Source: Halobacteriales archaeon QH_10_70_21
GTDB lineage: Archaea; Halobacteriota; Halobacteria; Halobacteriales; Haloarculaceae
Assembly: GCA_003021325.1 (NCBI GenBank)
Contig: PXQM01000020.1
Coordinates: 1-7,418, forward strand
Direction of reading: 5' to 3'
Length of the DNA stretch: 7,418 bases
The translations under genes were made by a program, and so were the position numbers. Positions 1 through 5,519 of this stretch are shown one piece after another; within the stretch, counting starts at the first letter, position 1; every line of letters starts with the position of its first letter. The notes under the pieces are model-generated. The model ran no database searches. It had not been told where the DNA came from and saw nothing but the letters and a program-made list of their open reading frames with translations.

Positions 1-119
1 GGAACGCGGTACTCGGAGACGAGCGTCTCCAGTCGCTCTTCGATTTCGTCGACGCTGACGTCGAGCGCGTCGGAGAACTGTTCGTGTATCTCGACTGCGT
101 GCTGTCGCAGGTCTGTCAT
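1..119 (-). CDS. Replication protein A (ssDNA-binding protein), N-terminus only
   Basis: The window holds the first 39 codons, starting at ATG 119-117 on the minus strand and running off the left edge. The peptide begins MTDLRQHAVEIHEQF and continues with an acidic helical stretch (SDALDVSVDEIEERLETL), then SEYRV. This matches my memory of the N-terminus of the large haloarchaeal RPA (replication factor A, Rpa1 type), a multi-OB-fold protein that coats single-stranded DNA during replication and repair. The OB folds and zinc finger lie outside the window, so the call rests on the N-terminal segment alone. A TTTTTATA box (185-178, minus) fits a promoter with a leader of about 35 bases. The gene is divergent from the small Cys-rich gene at 301. 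Confidence 0.75.
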   Translation of the reverse strand, partial: MTDLRQHAVEIHEQFSDALDVSVDEIEERLETLVSEYRV

Positions 120-177
120 GGGTGCTCCGTCTCCGCGTGTTTTCGGTGGGAGACGTACGCCGGTTGGTGCCCGATCG

Positions 178-185
178 TATAAAAA
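178..185 (-). promoter_or_regulatory. TATA box for the RPA gene
   Basis: On the minus strand this reads TTTTTATA, a good archaeal TATA box and the most AT-rich run in the 120-300 divergent region. Transcription would start near 153, giving a leader of roughly 35 bases before the ATG at 119. The plus-strand reading (TATAAAAA) could also act, but its start site would be about 90 bases before the GTG at 301. Confidence 0.55.
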
Positions 186-243
186 CCATCGGTGGTAGGG
201 TGAAAGTGAAACCGACGGCCGGCGACCGACCGTCTCGCCTCGG

Positions 244-260
244 CGGGGCCGCCTGCCCCG
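244..260. promoter_or_regulatory. GC-rich inverted repeat upstream of the Cys-rich gene
   Basis: Six-base perfect arms CGGGGC (244-249) and GCCCCG (255-260) are separated by five bases. The repeat ends 11 bases before the CTTTGT promoter-like box at 272. The position would suit a regulator site, but GC-rich inverted repeats arise easily at this composition, so it is only a candidate. Confidence 0.2.
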
Positions 261-271
261 GGGCGACGGTC

Positions 272-277
272 CTTTGT
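272..277 (+). promoter_or_regulatory. TATA-like box CTTTGT for the gene at 301
   Basis: CTTTGT lies at -29 to -24 relative to the GTG at 301. This is the spacing expected of a leaderless haloarchaeal promoter and supports GTG 301 over the TTG at 274, which lies inside the box. The same hexamer stands at exactly the same distance from the ATG at 3599. Confidence 0.5.
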
Positions 278-300
278 GGGAGTGGCCCGTAGGGACTGGC

Positions 301-585
301 GTGAGCAACCGACGTCGCCTCAAGCGACTCCTCCGGACCAAACTGCACTCGGCGGGCAAGCAGTACGAGGAGGCCAAGCGCGCCTACAGCGACGCGCGGA
401 CGGCAACCGAGGCCGACCTGCCGACCGACGACCACGGCCGGGCGAAAATCGTCTGCCGCCGGTACGCCGAAAAGCGGAGCGTCTCGCTGGACGCGGAGGC
501 ACGGCCGGCCTGCTACGACGCCGACCACCGGGACTGCCGCGGCTGCGTCGAGGACATCCGGAAGGGCTGCATCGAGACCTGGTGA
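301..585 (+). CDS. Small conserved haloarchaeal Cys-rich protein, function unknown
   Basis: This is a 94-residue protein starting at GTG 301. The N-terminus is strongly basic (SNRRRLKRLLRTKL, residues 2-15), followed by a charged helix to about residue 40. The second half carries five cysteines (C52, C71, C79, C82, C90) and H76, including a CRGC pair at 79-82, which suggests a metal-binding site, most likely zinc or possibly an Fe-S cluster. From memory it resembles a haloarchaeal family found beside RPA genes, possibly catalogued as DUF7091; I could not check this. The basic N-terminus and an RPA neighbour would fit a nucleic-acid role, which is inference. An upstream TTG at 274 is possible, but the CTTTGT box at 272-277 argues for the shorter form. 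Confidence 0.72.
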   Translation: MSNRRRLKRLLRTKLHSAGKQYEEAKRAYSDARTATEADLPTDDHGRAKIVCRRYAEKRSVSLDAEARPACYDADHRDCRGCVEDIRKGCIETW

Positions 586-607
586 CCCCGCCGCGCTTCC
601 GCAACCC

Positions 608-613
608 ACTTGT
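608..613 (+). promoter_or_regulatory. TATA-like box ACTTGT for the gene at 640
   Basis: ACTTGT lies at -32 to -27 from the ATG at 640, in the intergenic gap after the stop at 585. It resembles the CTTTGT boxes of the genes at 301 and 3599. It supports the ATG at 640 over the in-frame start at 610, which overlaps the box. Confidence 0.4.
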
Positions 614-639
614 CGGCGGGCGAACATCTCGACGGTAGG

Positions 640-897
640 ATGTCCTCCCTCCAGAAGCGCCGAGACGGGTCGGTGCCCCTCCTCGAGGCGGCCCGGAACG
701 CGGTCCTCTTCGTGCTGTTTGCCTCCGTCTTCATCGCGGGCAGTGCGGCGGTCCTGTACGGGGGCCTCTCGGTCCTCCTGTCGAGCGGCGTCGCCCGGGG
801 TCGGGCGGGCCTCGCCGCGCTCGCCGTCTTCGCACTGGCCGTCGCCGCCGCGACGTCCCTGCTCGCCGTTCTCGACCGGCACCGTCGAGCGGAATGA
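640..897 (+). CDS. Small two-helix membrane protein, function unknown
   Basis: This is an 85-residue protein starting at ATG 640. A short charged N-terminus (SSLQKRRDGSVPLLEAARN) is followed by a hydrophobic segment at about residues 20-46 (VLFVLFASVFIAGSAAVLYG onward). A glycine/arginine turn then leads to a second segment at about 57-77, and the tail is basic (DRHRRAE). The pattern predicts two membrane spans with both ends probably in the cytoplasm. I do not recognise a family; small proteins of this type are common and poorly studied in haloarchaea. It lies 54 bases after the Cys-rich gene and has its own promoter-like box, so it is not necessarily co-transcribed. It converges with the DICT gene, whose stop is at 970. 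Confidence 0.65.
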   Translation: MSSLQKRRDGSVPLLEAARNAVLFVLFASVFIAGSAAVLYGGLSVLLSSGVARGRAGLAALAVFALAVAAATSLLAVLDRHRRAE

Positions 898-938
898 CGC
901 CGCCTTTCCCGCGATGTGGACACCGTATCCCCACCGAG

Positions 939-964
939 CCGGACGCTCACGAAATCGCGTCCGG
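939..964 (-). repeat. Palindromic hairpin element, copy A, 3' of the DICT gene
   Basis: Perfect eight-base arms CCGGACGC (939-946) and GCGTCCGG (957-964) enclose a ten-base loop. On the minus strand the hairpin starts five bases after the DICT stop codon. A near-identical element (5679-5705) follows the radical SAM gene: ten bases on one side and twelve on the other are identical, and only four or five central bases differ. No T-tract follows this copy on the minus strand. It lies between two convergent genes and could serve as a terminator or RNA-stabilising hairpin for either. Confidence 0.65.
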
Positions 965-969
965 CCGTA

Positions 970-1764
970 TCAGAAGCCCGTCTCGATGATGTCGCCCAGG
1001 CGGTCGACGCGGCCGCGGTCGTACGTCCACATCGAGTCCCACTCGTTCGGCCCGGTCTCGATGGCCAGGAGGGCGGCTGGCTCCTCGCCCGGCGGCGGCT
1101 GGAAGACGACGAACCACGACCGGCGGTAGCGCTCGGCTCTGCCGGTGTGGACGGTGATACCGTCCACCTCAGGCGTGGTGTCCGGGACCCCGTAGACGTG
1201 GACCTCCAGGTCGCTGTCGGCCAGCCGCTGGTAGACCTTCTCGGTGCCGTACTCGTCGTCCATGCGGGAGAGCTCCTGGAAGGCGACGTCGAGCCGGCCC
1301 TCGCCGGCCTCCAGGGCCCGTTTCTCGATGAACCGTGACATCACGACCAGGAGCAGCTTCTCCTTGGTCGAGGCAGGGAACCCCCGCAGGGAGAACAGCC
1401 TCTCGTCCATCGCGGTGAGCACGTCCGGCGCCTCGTACTTGTCGATGCCGCTCAGTCCCGTCCTGTAGAGGTCGACGTTGACGAGCAGCACCGCCTGCTG
1501 GAGCGACTCCAGCGACGAGGTGGCGACGACCTCGTCCCCGTCGACGAGGACGACGAGGTTCTCCCCCATCTCCGGCCGGTTCCGCTCCTCGAGCTCGACC
1601 GGTAGCGAGCCGAACGTCTCCTCCAGAAGCCGTCTGACCTGCTCCGGGCCCTCCCAGTTCACGACGAGTATCTCGCGTTCCGGCGCCTGCCGGGCCGGCA
1701 GGAACCGCCGGAACGCCTCGAGGACCTCATCGGATTCCTGGCTCTGTGTGCCAAACCTGGACAT
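970..1764 (-). CDS. DICT sensory domain-containing protein
   Basis: This is a 264-residue soluble acidic protein starting at ATG 1764 (MSRFGTQSQESDEVLEAF). The C-terminal part has features I associate with haloarchaeal DICT-domain proteins: an IEKRAL helix, a SRMDDEYGT segment, a VHVYGVPD strand, and near the C-terminus an EWDSMWTYD motif (W242 to D249). DICT domains are thought to be sensory modules linked to two-component and cyclic-dinucleotide signalling; their ligand is not established. No kinase, receiver or DNA-binding domain is visible here, so it probably acts alone or with a partner elsewhere. The ATG is chosen because homology-like sequence begins there and a TTTATG box lies 30-35 bases upstream. 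The same reading frame is open upstream into the decayed SDR gene, making a 527-codon ORF that I do not think reflects the native protein. Confidence 0.72.
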   Translation of the reverse strand: MSRFGTQSQESDEVLEAFRRFLPARQAPEREILVVNWEGPEQVRRLLEETFGSLPVELEERNRPEMGENLVVLVDGDEVVATSSLESLQQAVLLVNVDLYRTGLSGIDKYEAPDVLTAMDERLFSLRGFPASTKEKLLLVVMSRFIEKRALEAGEGRLDVAFQELSRMDDEYGTEKVYQRLADSDLEVHVYGVPDTTPEVDGITVHTGRAERYRRSWFVVFQPPPGEEPAALLAIETGPNEWDSMWTYDRGRVDRLGDIIETGF

Positions 1765-1793
1765 CAAACACTGCGCTGTAGGTGCTGGAGAAA

Positions 1794-1799
1794 CATAAA
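1794..1799 (-). promoter_or_regulatory. TATA box TTTATG for the DICT gene
   Basis: On the minus strand TTTATG lies 30-35 bases before ATG 1764, predicting a very short leader. It sits between the SDR remnant's stop (1835) and the DICT start, and so supports separate transcription of the DICT gene despite the open frame that joins the two. Confidence 0.5.
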
Positions 1800-1834
1800 C
1801 CCTCGAACCGTTCAGACGGGAGAAAACAGCTCTC

Positions 1835-2553
1835 TCAGGCGCTCTTCGTCGATCCGCCGTCGACCGGAACTGCGGCGCCGTTGAGGTACGAGGCGCGGTC
1901 GCTGGAGAGCCACGCGACGGTTTCGCCCAGCTCCCGCGGCTCGCCGACCCGCTCGAGCGGCACGCCGCCTCGATGCGGCTCGTCTCGTGGGCGCCAGGCA
2001 GCACCGCGTTCGTCCGCACCTCGGGGGCGAACTCCTGCGAGAGCGTCTTCATCAGCCCGATGACGCCGCGACGGACGGCGTTCGACAGCACCAGGTCGTC
2101 GATGACCTCCTTGACCGATCGCGAGGTGATACAGACGATGGTGCCGCCGCCGTCTTCGGTGATGGTCGGGTGGGCCGCCCGGACCGTCCGGACGACGCTC
2201 ATCACCAGCAGGTCGTAGGCGTGGTACCAGTCGTCGTCGTCCATCTCGAGGAACGAGCCGGACGGCGGCCCCCCGGCGCTCGTGACGACGTGGTCGAGCC
2301 GGCCGAAGCTCTGGATGGTCTTGCCGACGAACCCCTCTATCTCGTCGTGTTCGGTGATGTCGGCGCTGGCGGCGAGCACCTCGCCGTCGCCGGTCGCCTC
2401 CAGCCGCGCCTCGGCCCGCGCGAGCCGGTCCTCGTCCCGGCCACAGACCGCGACGTCGCAGCCCTCGCGGGCCAGCGCCTCCGCGCTCGCCAGGCCGAGC
2501 CCTGCGGTCCCTGCCGTTACCAGTGCAGCGTCGCCGTCGATTCCGAGGTCCAT
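1835..2553 (-). pseudogene. Short-chain dehydrogenase/reductase (FabG-like), internal deletion and frameshift
   Basis: The start is ATG 2553. Residues 1-197 form a Rossmann fold: TAGTAGLG nucleotide-binding loop (13-20), CGRDEDRL after strand two, a SAGGPPSG segment after strand four, S144, and VLPGAHETSR near 184-193. After about 1965 the frame changes: the next frame encodes a normal SDR C-terminus (VPLERVGEP, then LSSDRASYLNG and VPVDGGSTKSA) ending at TGA 1837-1835. The two parts total about 239 residues, against roughly 260 recalled for close relatives. A deletion of about 70 bases (3n+1) therefore removed the variable segment before VPLERVG. The usual YxxxK is L154-x3-N158, which I believe is normal in a divergent ketoacyl-reductase-like SDR subgroup. 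The start is likely transcribed from the TTTTATG box at 2577-2583, but an intact enzyme is unlikely. Confidence 0.8.
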
Positions 2554-2576
2554 ACCGACGGGTCGGTCGCCGGCAG

Positions 2577-2583
2577 CATAAAA
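2577..2583 (-). promoter_or_regulatory. TATA box TTTTATG for the SDR remnant
   Basis: On the minus strand TTTTATG lies 24-30 bases before ATG 2553, ideal for leaderless transcription. It falls in the short gap after the tfx stop (2597), so the SDR gene had its own promoter. The promoter appears intact although the gene is broken. Confidence 0.55.
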
Positions 2584-2596
2584 CGAGCCGTCGCGG

Positions 2597-3052
2597 TCAC
2601 TCCCGGACGCGGACCGTCCCGTCGCTGGTGACGCTGACGGTGATGTCGCGGCGGACCTCCCGGCCGTGGACGGCGTCGCCGGCGGCGTCGCCCACCAGCC
2701 GCATCACCTCCGGCGCCGTCCGGTTGACCTTCACGCCCGCCTCGTCGCAGGCCGAGTACACCATGTTCGGCACGTCGTAGAGGTCGGCCCCGGCCTCGAC
2801 GGTCACCTGGACCGGCGCCGACAGCGCCTCCGCGAAGGCGACCGTCTCGCGGGCCTTCGCGACGTTCTCGCGGGCGCTGGACTCGACGCTGGAGACGTTC
2901 GCCCGCGACGTGCCGAGCGACTCGGCGATGTCGGCCTGTGAGATGCCCTCCTCGCGGAGCGCCAGCACCTCGGCCTGTCGCCGGGTCAGGACGCTCGCGT
3001 CCTCGTCGAAGCCGACCCGCTCGAGCAGCTCCTCGGAGTCGGGAAGGGTCAA
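2597..3052 (-). CDS. tfx: Tfx family DNA-binding transcriptional regulator
   Basis: This is a 151-residue protein. Residues 22-63 form a helix-turn-helix (LTRRQAEVLALREEGISQ, then ADIAESLGTSRANVSSVE), with the sigma-70 region-4-like pattern typical of archaeal Tfx proteins. The rest (about 78-150: VTVEAGADLYDVPNMVY, CDEAGVKVNRTAPE, REVRRDITVSV) matches the conserved Tfx C-terminal domain. Tfx was described in a methanogen as a DNA binder near the molybdenum formylmethanofuran dehydrogenase operon; its targets in haloarchaea are not evident here. The start is TTG 3052-3050, whose last two bases are shared with the upstream TRAM gene's TGA (TTGA), implying translational coupling. No ATG or GTG near this position fits the family length. 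Regulation is presumably from the TRAM promoter at 3531-3536. Confidence 0.88.
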   Translation of the reverse strand: MTLPDSEELLERVGFDEDASVLTRRQAEVLALREEGISQADIAESLGTSRANVSSVESSARENVAKARETVAFAEALSAPVQVTVEAGADLYDVPNMVYSACDEAGVKVNRTAPEVMRLVGDAAGDAVHGREVRRDITVSVTSDGTVRVRE

Positions 3053-3507
3053 TTGCCCCAGAAGTTCTCGCGGCTGCCCAGCCGCTCGCGGTCGAGTGCC
3101 CGTTCGCGCTCGCTCTTCGCCTCGTCCTCGTCGTCCGCCGTCTCCTCGCCGTCGGCCGCCCCGTCGTCGTTCTCCATCGGCAGCCGCTCCAGCTCCTCGG
3201 CGCGGGCGTGGTTCGAGCGGACCTCCGTGATGCGGACCTTCGCGCGGGCCTCCGGCAGCACGCCGTCGACCATGACGATGAAGCCGTCGTCGGTCCGGCC
3301 GACCCCGGCGCCGGACTCGTGGATGTCCTCGACGTCGACGACCACCTCCTCGCCGAGCTTGACCGGCTGTTGCTTCAGGTCCCGGATCGGCTGGCTGTAG
3401 TGGGAGCACCACTCGGCGCCGCCGCGGTCGCCGTAGTGCTGGCACCCCATGCCCTCGATTCGCTCGGAGAAACTGGGGCAGTCGTCCGCGAGTGGGCAGT
3501 CCGGCAT
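3049..3507 (-). CDS. TRAM domain protein with N-terminal Cys/His cluster
   Basis: This is a 152-residue protein starting at ATG 3507. Residues 1-36 hold C4, C10, C22, H24, C34 and H36, a probable zinc-binding module (CPLADDC, GMGCQHY, EWCSHY). Residues about 47-104 are a TRAM domain, a small beta-barrel RNA-binding fold, with the characteristic DIHESGAGVGR and GFIVMVDGVLPEARAKVRI segments. The remainder is a charged tail rich in Asp, Glu and Arg. Stand-alone archaeal TRAM proteins bind RNA and some act as RNA chaperones; the zinc-module-plus-TRAM arrangement is familiar to me from haloarchaea. It is the first gene of a two-gene unit with tfx (TTGA overlap). A TTTAAT box 24-29 bases upstream predicts leaderless expression. 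Confidence 0.85.
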   Translation of the reverse strand: MPDCPLADDCPSFSERIEGMGCQHYGDRGGAEWCSHYSQPIRDLKQQPVKLGEEVVVDVEDIHESGAGVGRTDDGFIVMVDGVLPEARAKVRITEVRSNHARAEELERLPMENDDGAADGEETADDEDEAKSERERALDRERLGSRENFWGN

Positions 3508-3530
3508 ACGGGTCGTTAGCGGTGGCGCCG

Positions 3531-3536
3531 ATTAAA
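3531..3536 (-). promoter_or_regulatory. TATA box TTTAAT for the TRAM-tfx unit
   Basis: On the minus strand TTTAAT lies 24-29 bases before ATG 3507, placing the transcription start at or next to the start codon. It is the only AT-rich run in the short divergent region shared with the membrane protein gene at 3599. Confidence 0.6.
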
Positions 3537-3569
3537 CGCTTGCGGGTCGGCCGGCCGAAAGCACCAGCG

Positions 3570-3575
3570 CTTTGT
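3570..3575 (+). promoter_or_regulatory. TATA-like box CTTTGT for the gene at 3599
   Basis: CTTTGT lies at -29 to -24 from ATG 3599, the same sequence and distance as at the gene starting at 301. A CGAAA stretch (3556-3560) ten bases upstream could act as the BRE. It supports ATG 3599 over the in-frame start at 3572, which lies inside the box. Confidence 0.5.
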
Positions 3576-3598
3576 CCGCCCCGCCCGAAGGCGGTACG

Positions 3599-4252
3599 AT
3601 GAGTCGTCCGGTCCCCGAGGCAGCCCCCATCGTCGGCCTCGTCCTCGCGTTCGCCTTCGCGCTGTTCGGGCTCCTCTTCTCGTCGGACCACCTCGCGACC
3701 GCGCTCGTCAGCGTCGTCCTCCTCTACCCGTTCGTGATCTTCGGCGTCGTGCGCTCGGAATCGCCCGCCGACGTGTTCCTCCCGGACGCCGTCCTCGCTG
3801 TCGGCTCCCTCGGCGGCGCGCCGCTGCTGCTCTACGGAATCGCGACCGGCCGGCCGCTCTTCGGCGCGCTCGTCGCCGCCGTCGTCGCCGTCCCGCCCGC
3901 CCTCTACCACGCCCGGTTCGGCGCGTCGGTCAACCCGCTGTCGCCCGACGCCACCCTCCTGGTCGGCCTGCTTGCGGCCGGCGGTCTCCTGGCGTACGGC
4001 GCGGCCGAGGGCCTCCTGCTCGGGGCGCTGTCGGCCGCCCTCGTCGGCCTGGGGACGGTCGACTACCACCGCCAGCGCGAGGACGGCCTCGACCGGCGGT
4101 CCCGGACGGTCGCGCTCGTCGCCTGCCTCGGCGGCGGACTCGCCGCCTTCGGCGCCCTGACCGTCGCTGGACGGCCGACCGAGGGGCTTGCCGCCGGCGC
4201 CGTGCTGGTCGCCATCGGGGCGGCCTTCGCGGCGGACGCCGACCTGCAGTAG
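3599..4252 (+). CDS. Multi-pass membrane protein, function unknown
   Basis: This is a 217-residue protein starting at ATG 3599. Hydrophobic segments lie at about residues 11-28, 33-51, 62-82, 86-104, 117-136, 138-154, 170-190 and 194-213, giving six to eight spans. They are separated by short loops; the largest polar loop (DYHRQREDGLDRRSR, about 155-169) is probably cytoplasmic. There is no signal peptide beyond the first span, and I see no transporter motif, cofactor site or conserved charged residues inside the spans. The composition (Ala, Leu, Gly, Val) is ordinary for haloarchaeal membrane proteins. It is divergent from the TRAM gene and converges on the beta-propeller fragment, which runs up to its stop codon without a terminator of its own. 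Confidence 0.7.
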   Translation: MSRPVPEAAPIVGLVLAFAFALFGLLFSSDHLATALVSVVLLYPFVIFGVVRSESPADVFLPDAVLAVGSLGGAPLLLYGIATGRPLFGALVAAVVAVPPALYHARFGASVNPLSPDATLLVGLLAAGGLLAYGAAEGLLLGALSAALVGLGTVDYHRQREDGLDRRSRTVALVACLGGGLAAFGALTVAGRPTEGLAAGAVLVAIGAAFAADADLQ

Positions 4253-4729
4253 TCCCCGCGTCTGCTCCGCCCGCTGGAGCCGGACGAGTTCGCCGCTCTC
4301 CAGCAGGAACGCGACCGTCTCGCCGTCGAGCCCCCCGGCGACGGCGCCACAGCCCGCCCGGTCGCTCTTGAGGCGGCGGCTCCACCGCCGCGGGGGTCGC
4401 TCCGTGGCCGCGGGGGACCACAGCCGGGTCCCGTCGGGGCCGATTCCGAGGACGCCGTCGCCGGGTACGACGGCGTGGTCTGCCGCCACGGCCATCGGCG
4501 CGCTGGGGTCGAGGCCGCGTCGCCACCGCCGCTCGCCGTCGCCGTCGAGCGCGACGAGCGCCTCGTCGGTGCGGACGAGGAGCCCACCGTCGAGCGTCCG
4601 GAGCTCCTCCACCGGTGCCAGGGACGACCGGCGCCAGGCGACCGCTCCGTCCCGGACGGCTGTAATCCCGCCGACGTCGACGTAGACGCCCCGGCCGTCG
4701 GCCACGAGCGGCGGTCCGCCGCTCGCCAT
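4253..4729 (-). pseudogene. PQQ-type beta-propeller repeat protein, 3'-truncated fragment
   Basis: From ATG 4729 the protein reads as four propeller-like repeats, each strands then a turn: GVYVDVGGITAVRDGAVAWR, GLLVRTDEALVALDGDGERR, a VLGIGPDGTRLWS repeat, and VAFLLESGELVRLQ. This resembles BamB/PQQ-type propellers, which usually have six to eight blades and 300-400 residues. Here homology-like sequence stops after about 150 residues. No stop codon follows in this frame, which simply continues through the antisense of the membrane protein gene. I infer that the 3' half was deleted and the gene's stump joined to the end of the 3599-4252 gene. The true end of the remnant is near 4260-4280. No signal peptide is visible, and only a weak AGATACC box (about 4756-4762) lies upstream. 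It could be expressed as junk or be silent. Confidence 0.55.
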
Positions 4730-4868
4730 GGACGGCCGTACCTCCACGCCCGGCAGGTATCTGCTGGCTCCGGCTCGAACGGACCGTCCGGGACGTCGGC
4801 GGCTGCCAGGGAGACGGCACCGACCGACGCGCGGTTCTCCCGCCCGACGACGCGAATCTACGGCTGCC

Positions 4869-4882
4869 TCTAGTAGACTAGA
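4869..4882. promoter_or_regulatory. Inverted repeat TCTAG-N4-CTAGA beside the gene-4919 promoter
   Basis: Five-base arms TCTAG and CTAGA are separated by four bases, ending six bases before the TCTTAA box of the zinc-ribbon gene. It is a candidate regulator or BRE-adjacent site. It contains the only two CTAG tetramers I found in the window, a sequence that is strongly avoided and often methylated in haloarchaea. Confidence 0.35.
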
Positions 4883-4888
4883 CCAGTA

Positions 4889-4894
4889 TCTTAA
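4889..4894 (+). promoter_or_regulatory. TATA-like box TCTTAA for the gene at 4919
   Basis: TCTTAA lies at -30 to -25 from ATG 4919, predicting leaderless expression. The 4730-4918 region, divergent from the propeller fragment, otherwise shows only the CTAG inverted repeat just upstream and no ORF I can support. Confidence 0.5.
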
Positions 4895-4918
4895 CCACAC
4901 GACCCGGCTTGTTAGCCT

Positions 4919-5431
4919 ATGCACAGTTCCAGGTGCTTCTTCTGTGGGGAGGAAGCATCCGAGAGGGTTACGCTGGCGATAAAGGACTCCGTCGTCGTGA
5001 ACGACGGGTGGACGTGCGAGGGCTGTCTGTCCGATTTCCAGGACGTCGAGTGGACCGGTACCGACGGCGCATCCGTCCCCACCGGGGGTGACGATACCGA
5101 CGACGAGACCGGCTCCGAGCGCGGACTGCTGCGGCCGGACGTGAGCCGCATCTTCGACACGCTGCAGGACCAGAACCGTCGTCTGGTCCTGCTGCTGATG
5201 CGCCACGGCGCCGTCGAGACGGAGGGCGACCTGCGGCGTCGGGGGACGATGAGCGACGACGACGGGGTCGCCCTCTCGCACGTCCACCTGCCCAAACTGG
5301 ACGACGCGGGATACATCGAGTGGGACCGGGACACCGGCGCCATCTCGGAGGGGCAACGGTTCGACGAGGTCGAAGCGTTCCTCGACCTGTTCGAGGAGTG
5401 GAACCCGGAACCGCCTGCCGGCTGGCCCTGA
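4919..5431 (+). CDS. Zinc-ribbon plus winged-helix (DUF7344-like) protein, probable regulator
   Basis: This is a 170-residue acidic protein starting at ATG 4919. The N-terminus carries two CxxC knuckles (C6/C9 in RCFFCG, C33/C36 in TCEGC), a four-cysteine zinc ribbon. A low-complexity Asp/Gly/Thr linker spans about 46-68. Residues about 72-145 resemble the haloarchaeal winged-helix domain I know as DUF7344: an RIFDTLQDQNRRLVLLLM helix pair, then ALSHVHLPKLDDAGYIEWD, the recognition helix and wing. Such proteins are usually predicted transcription regulators; the zinc-ribbon fusion is less usual in my experience. The C-terminus (FLDLFEEWNPEPPAGWP) may be a dimerisation or interaction tail. It stands alone, with a promoter next to a CTAG palindrome, and converges on the radical SAM gene. 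Confidence 0.7.
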   Translation: MHSSRCFFCGEEASERVTLAIKDSVVVNDGWTCEGCLSDFQDVEWTGTDGASVPTGGDDTDDETGSERGLLRPDVSRIFDTLQDQNRRLVLLLMRHGAVETEGDLRRRGTMSDDDGVALSHVHLPKLDDAGYIEWDRDTGAISEGQRFDEVEAFLDLFEEWNPEPPAGWP

Positions 5432-5519
5432 CCCGAACGGCACCCACGGCCCTTCGTCGAGGCACGTCCCGGGCCGCCCGAGGCGTCGGTCACCGGCATC
5501 GACGGGACGGCCGCCGACG

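Noticed and set aside
274..300. TTG start at 274 for the Cys-rich protein
   Set aside because: It lies inside the CTTTGT promoter-like box and adds a non-basic leader peptide; GTG 301 fits both the promoter spacing and the remembered family start.
1987..2631. Plus-strand ORF of 214 codons opposite the SDR gene
   Set aside because: It is antisense to clear Rossmann-fold coding sequence and rich in Gly/Arg/Asp/Val without motifs, a typical shadow frame.
4588..4602. Another partial copy of the hairpin arm (GAGCGTCCGG) in the propeller fragment
   Set aside because: Only one arm is present, no partner arm follows, and it is explained by coding for ELRTLDG in the minus-strand frame.
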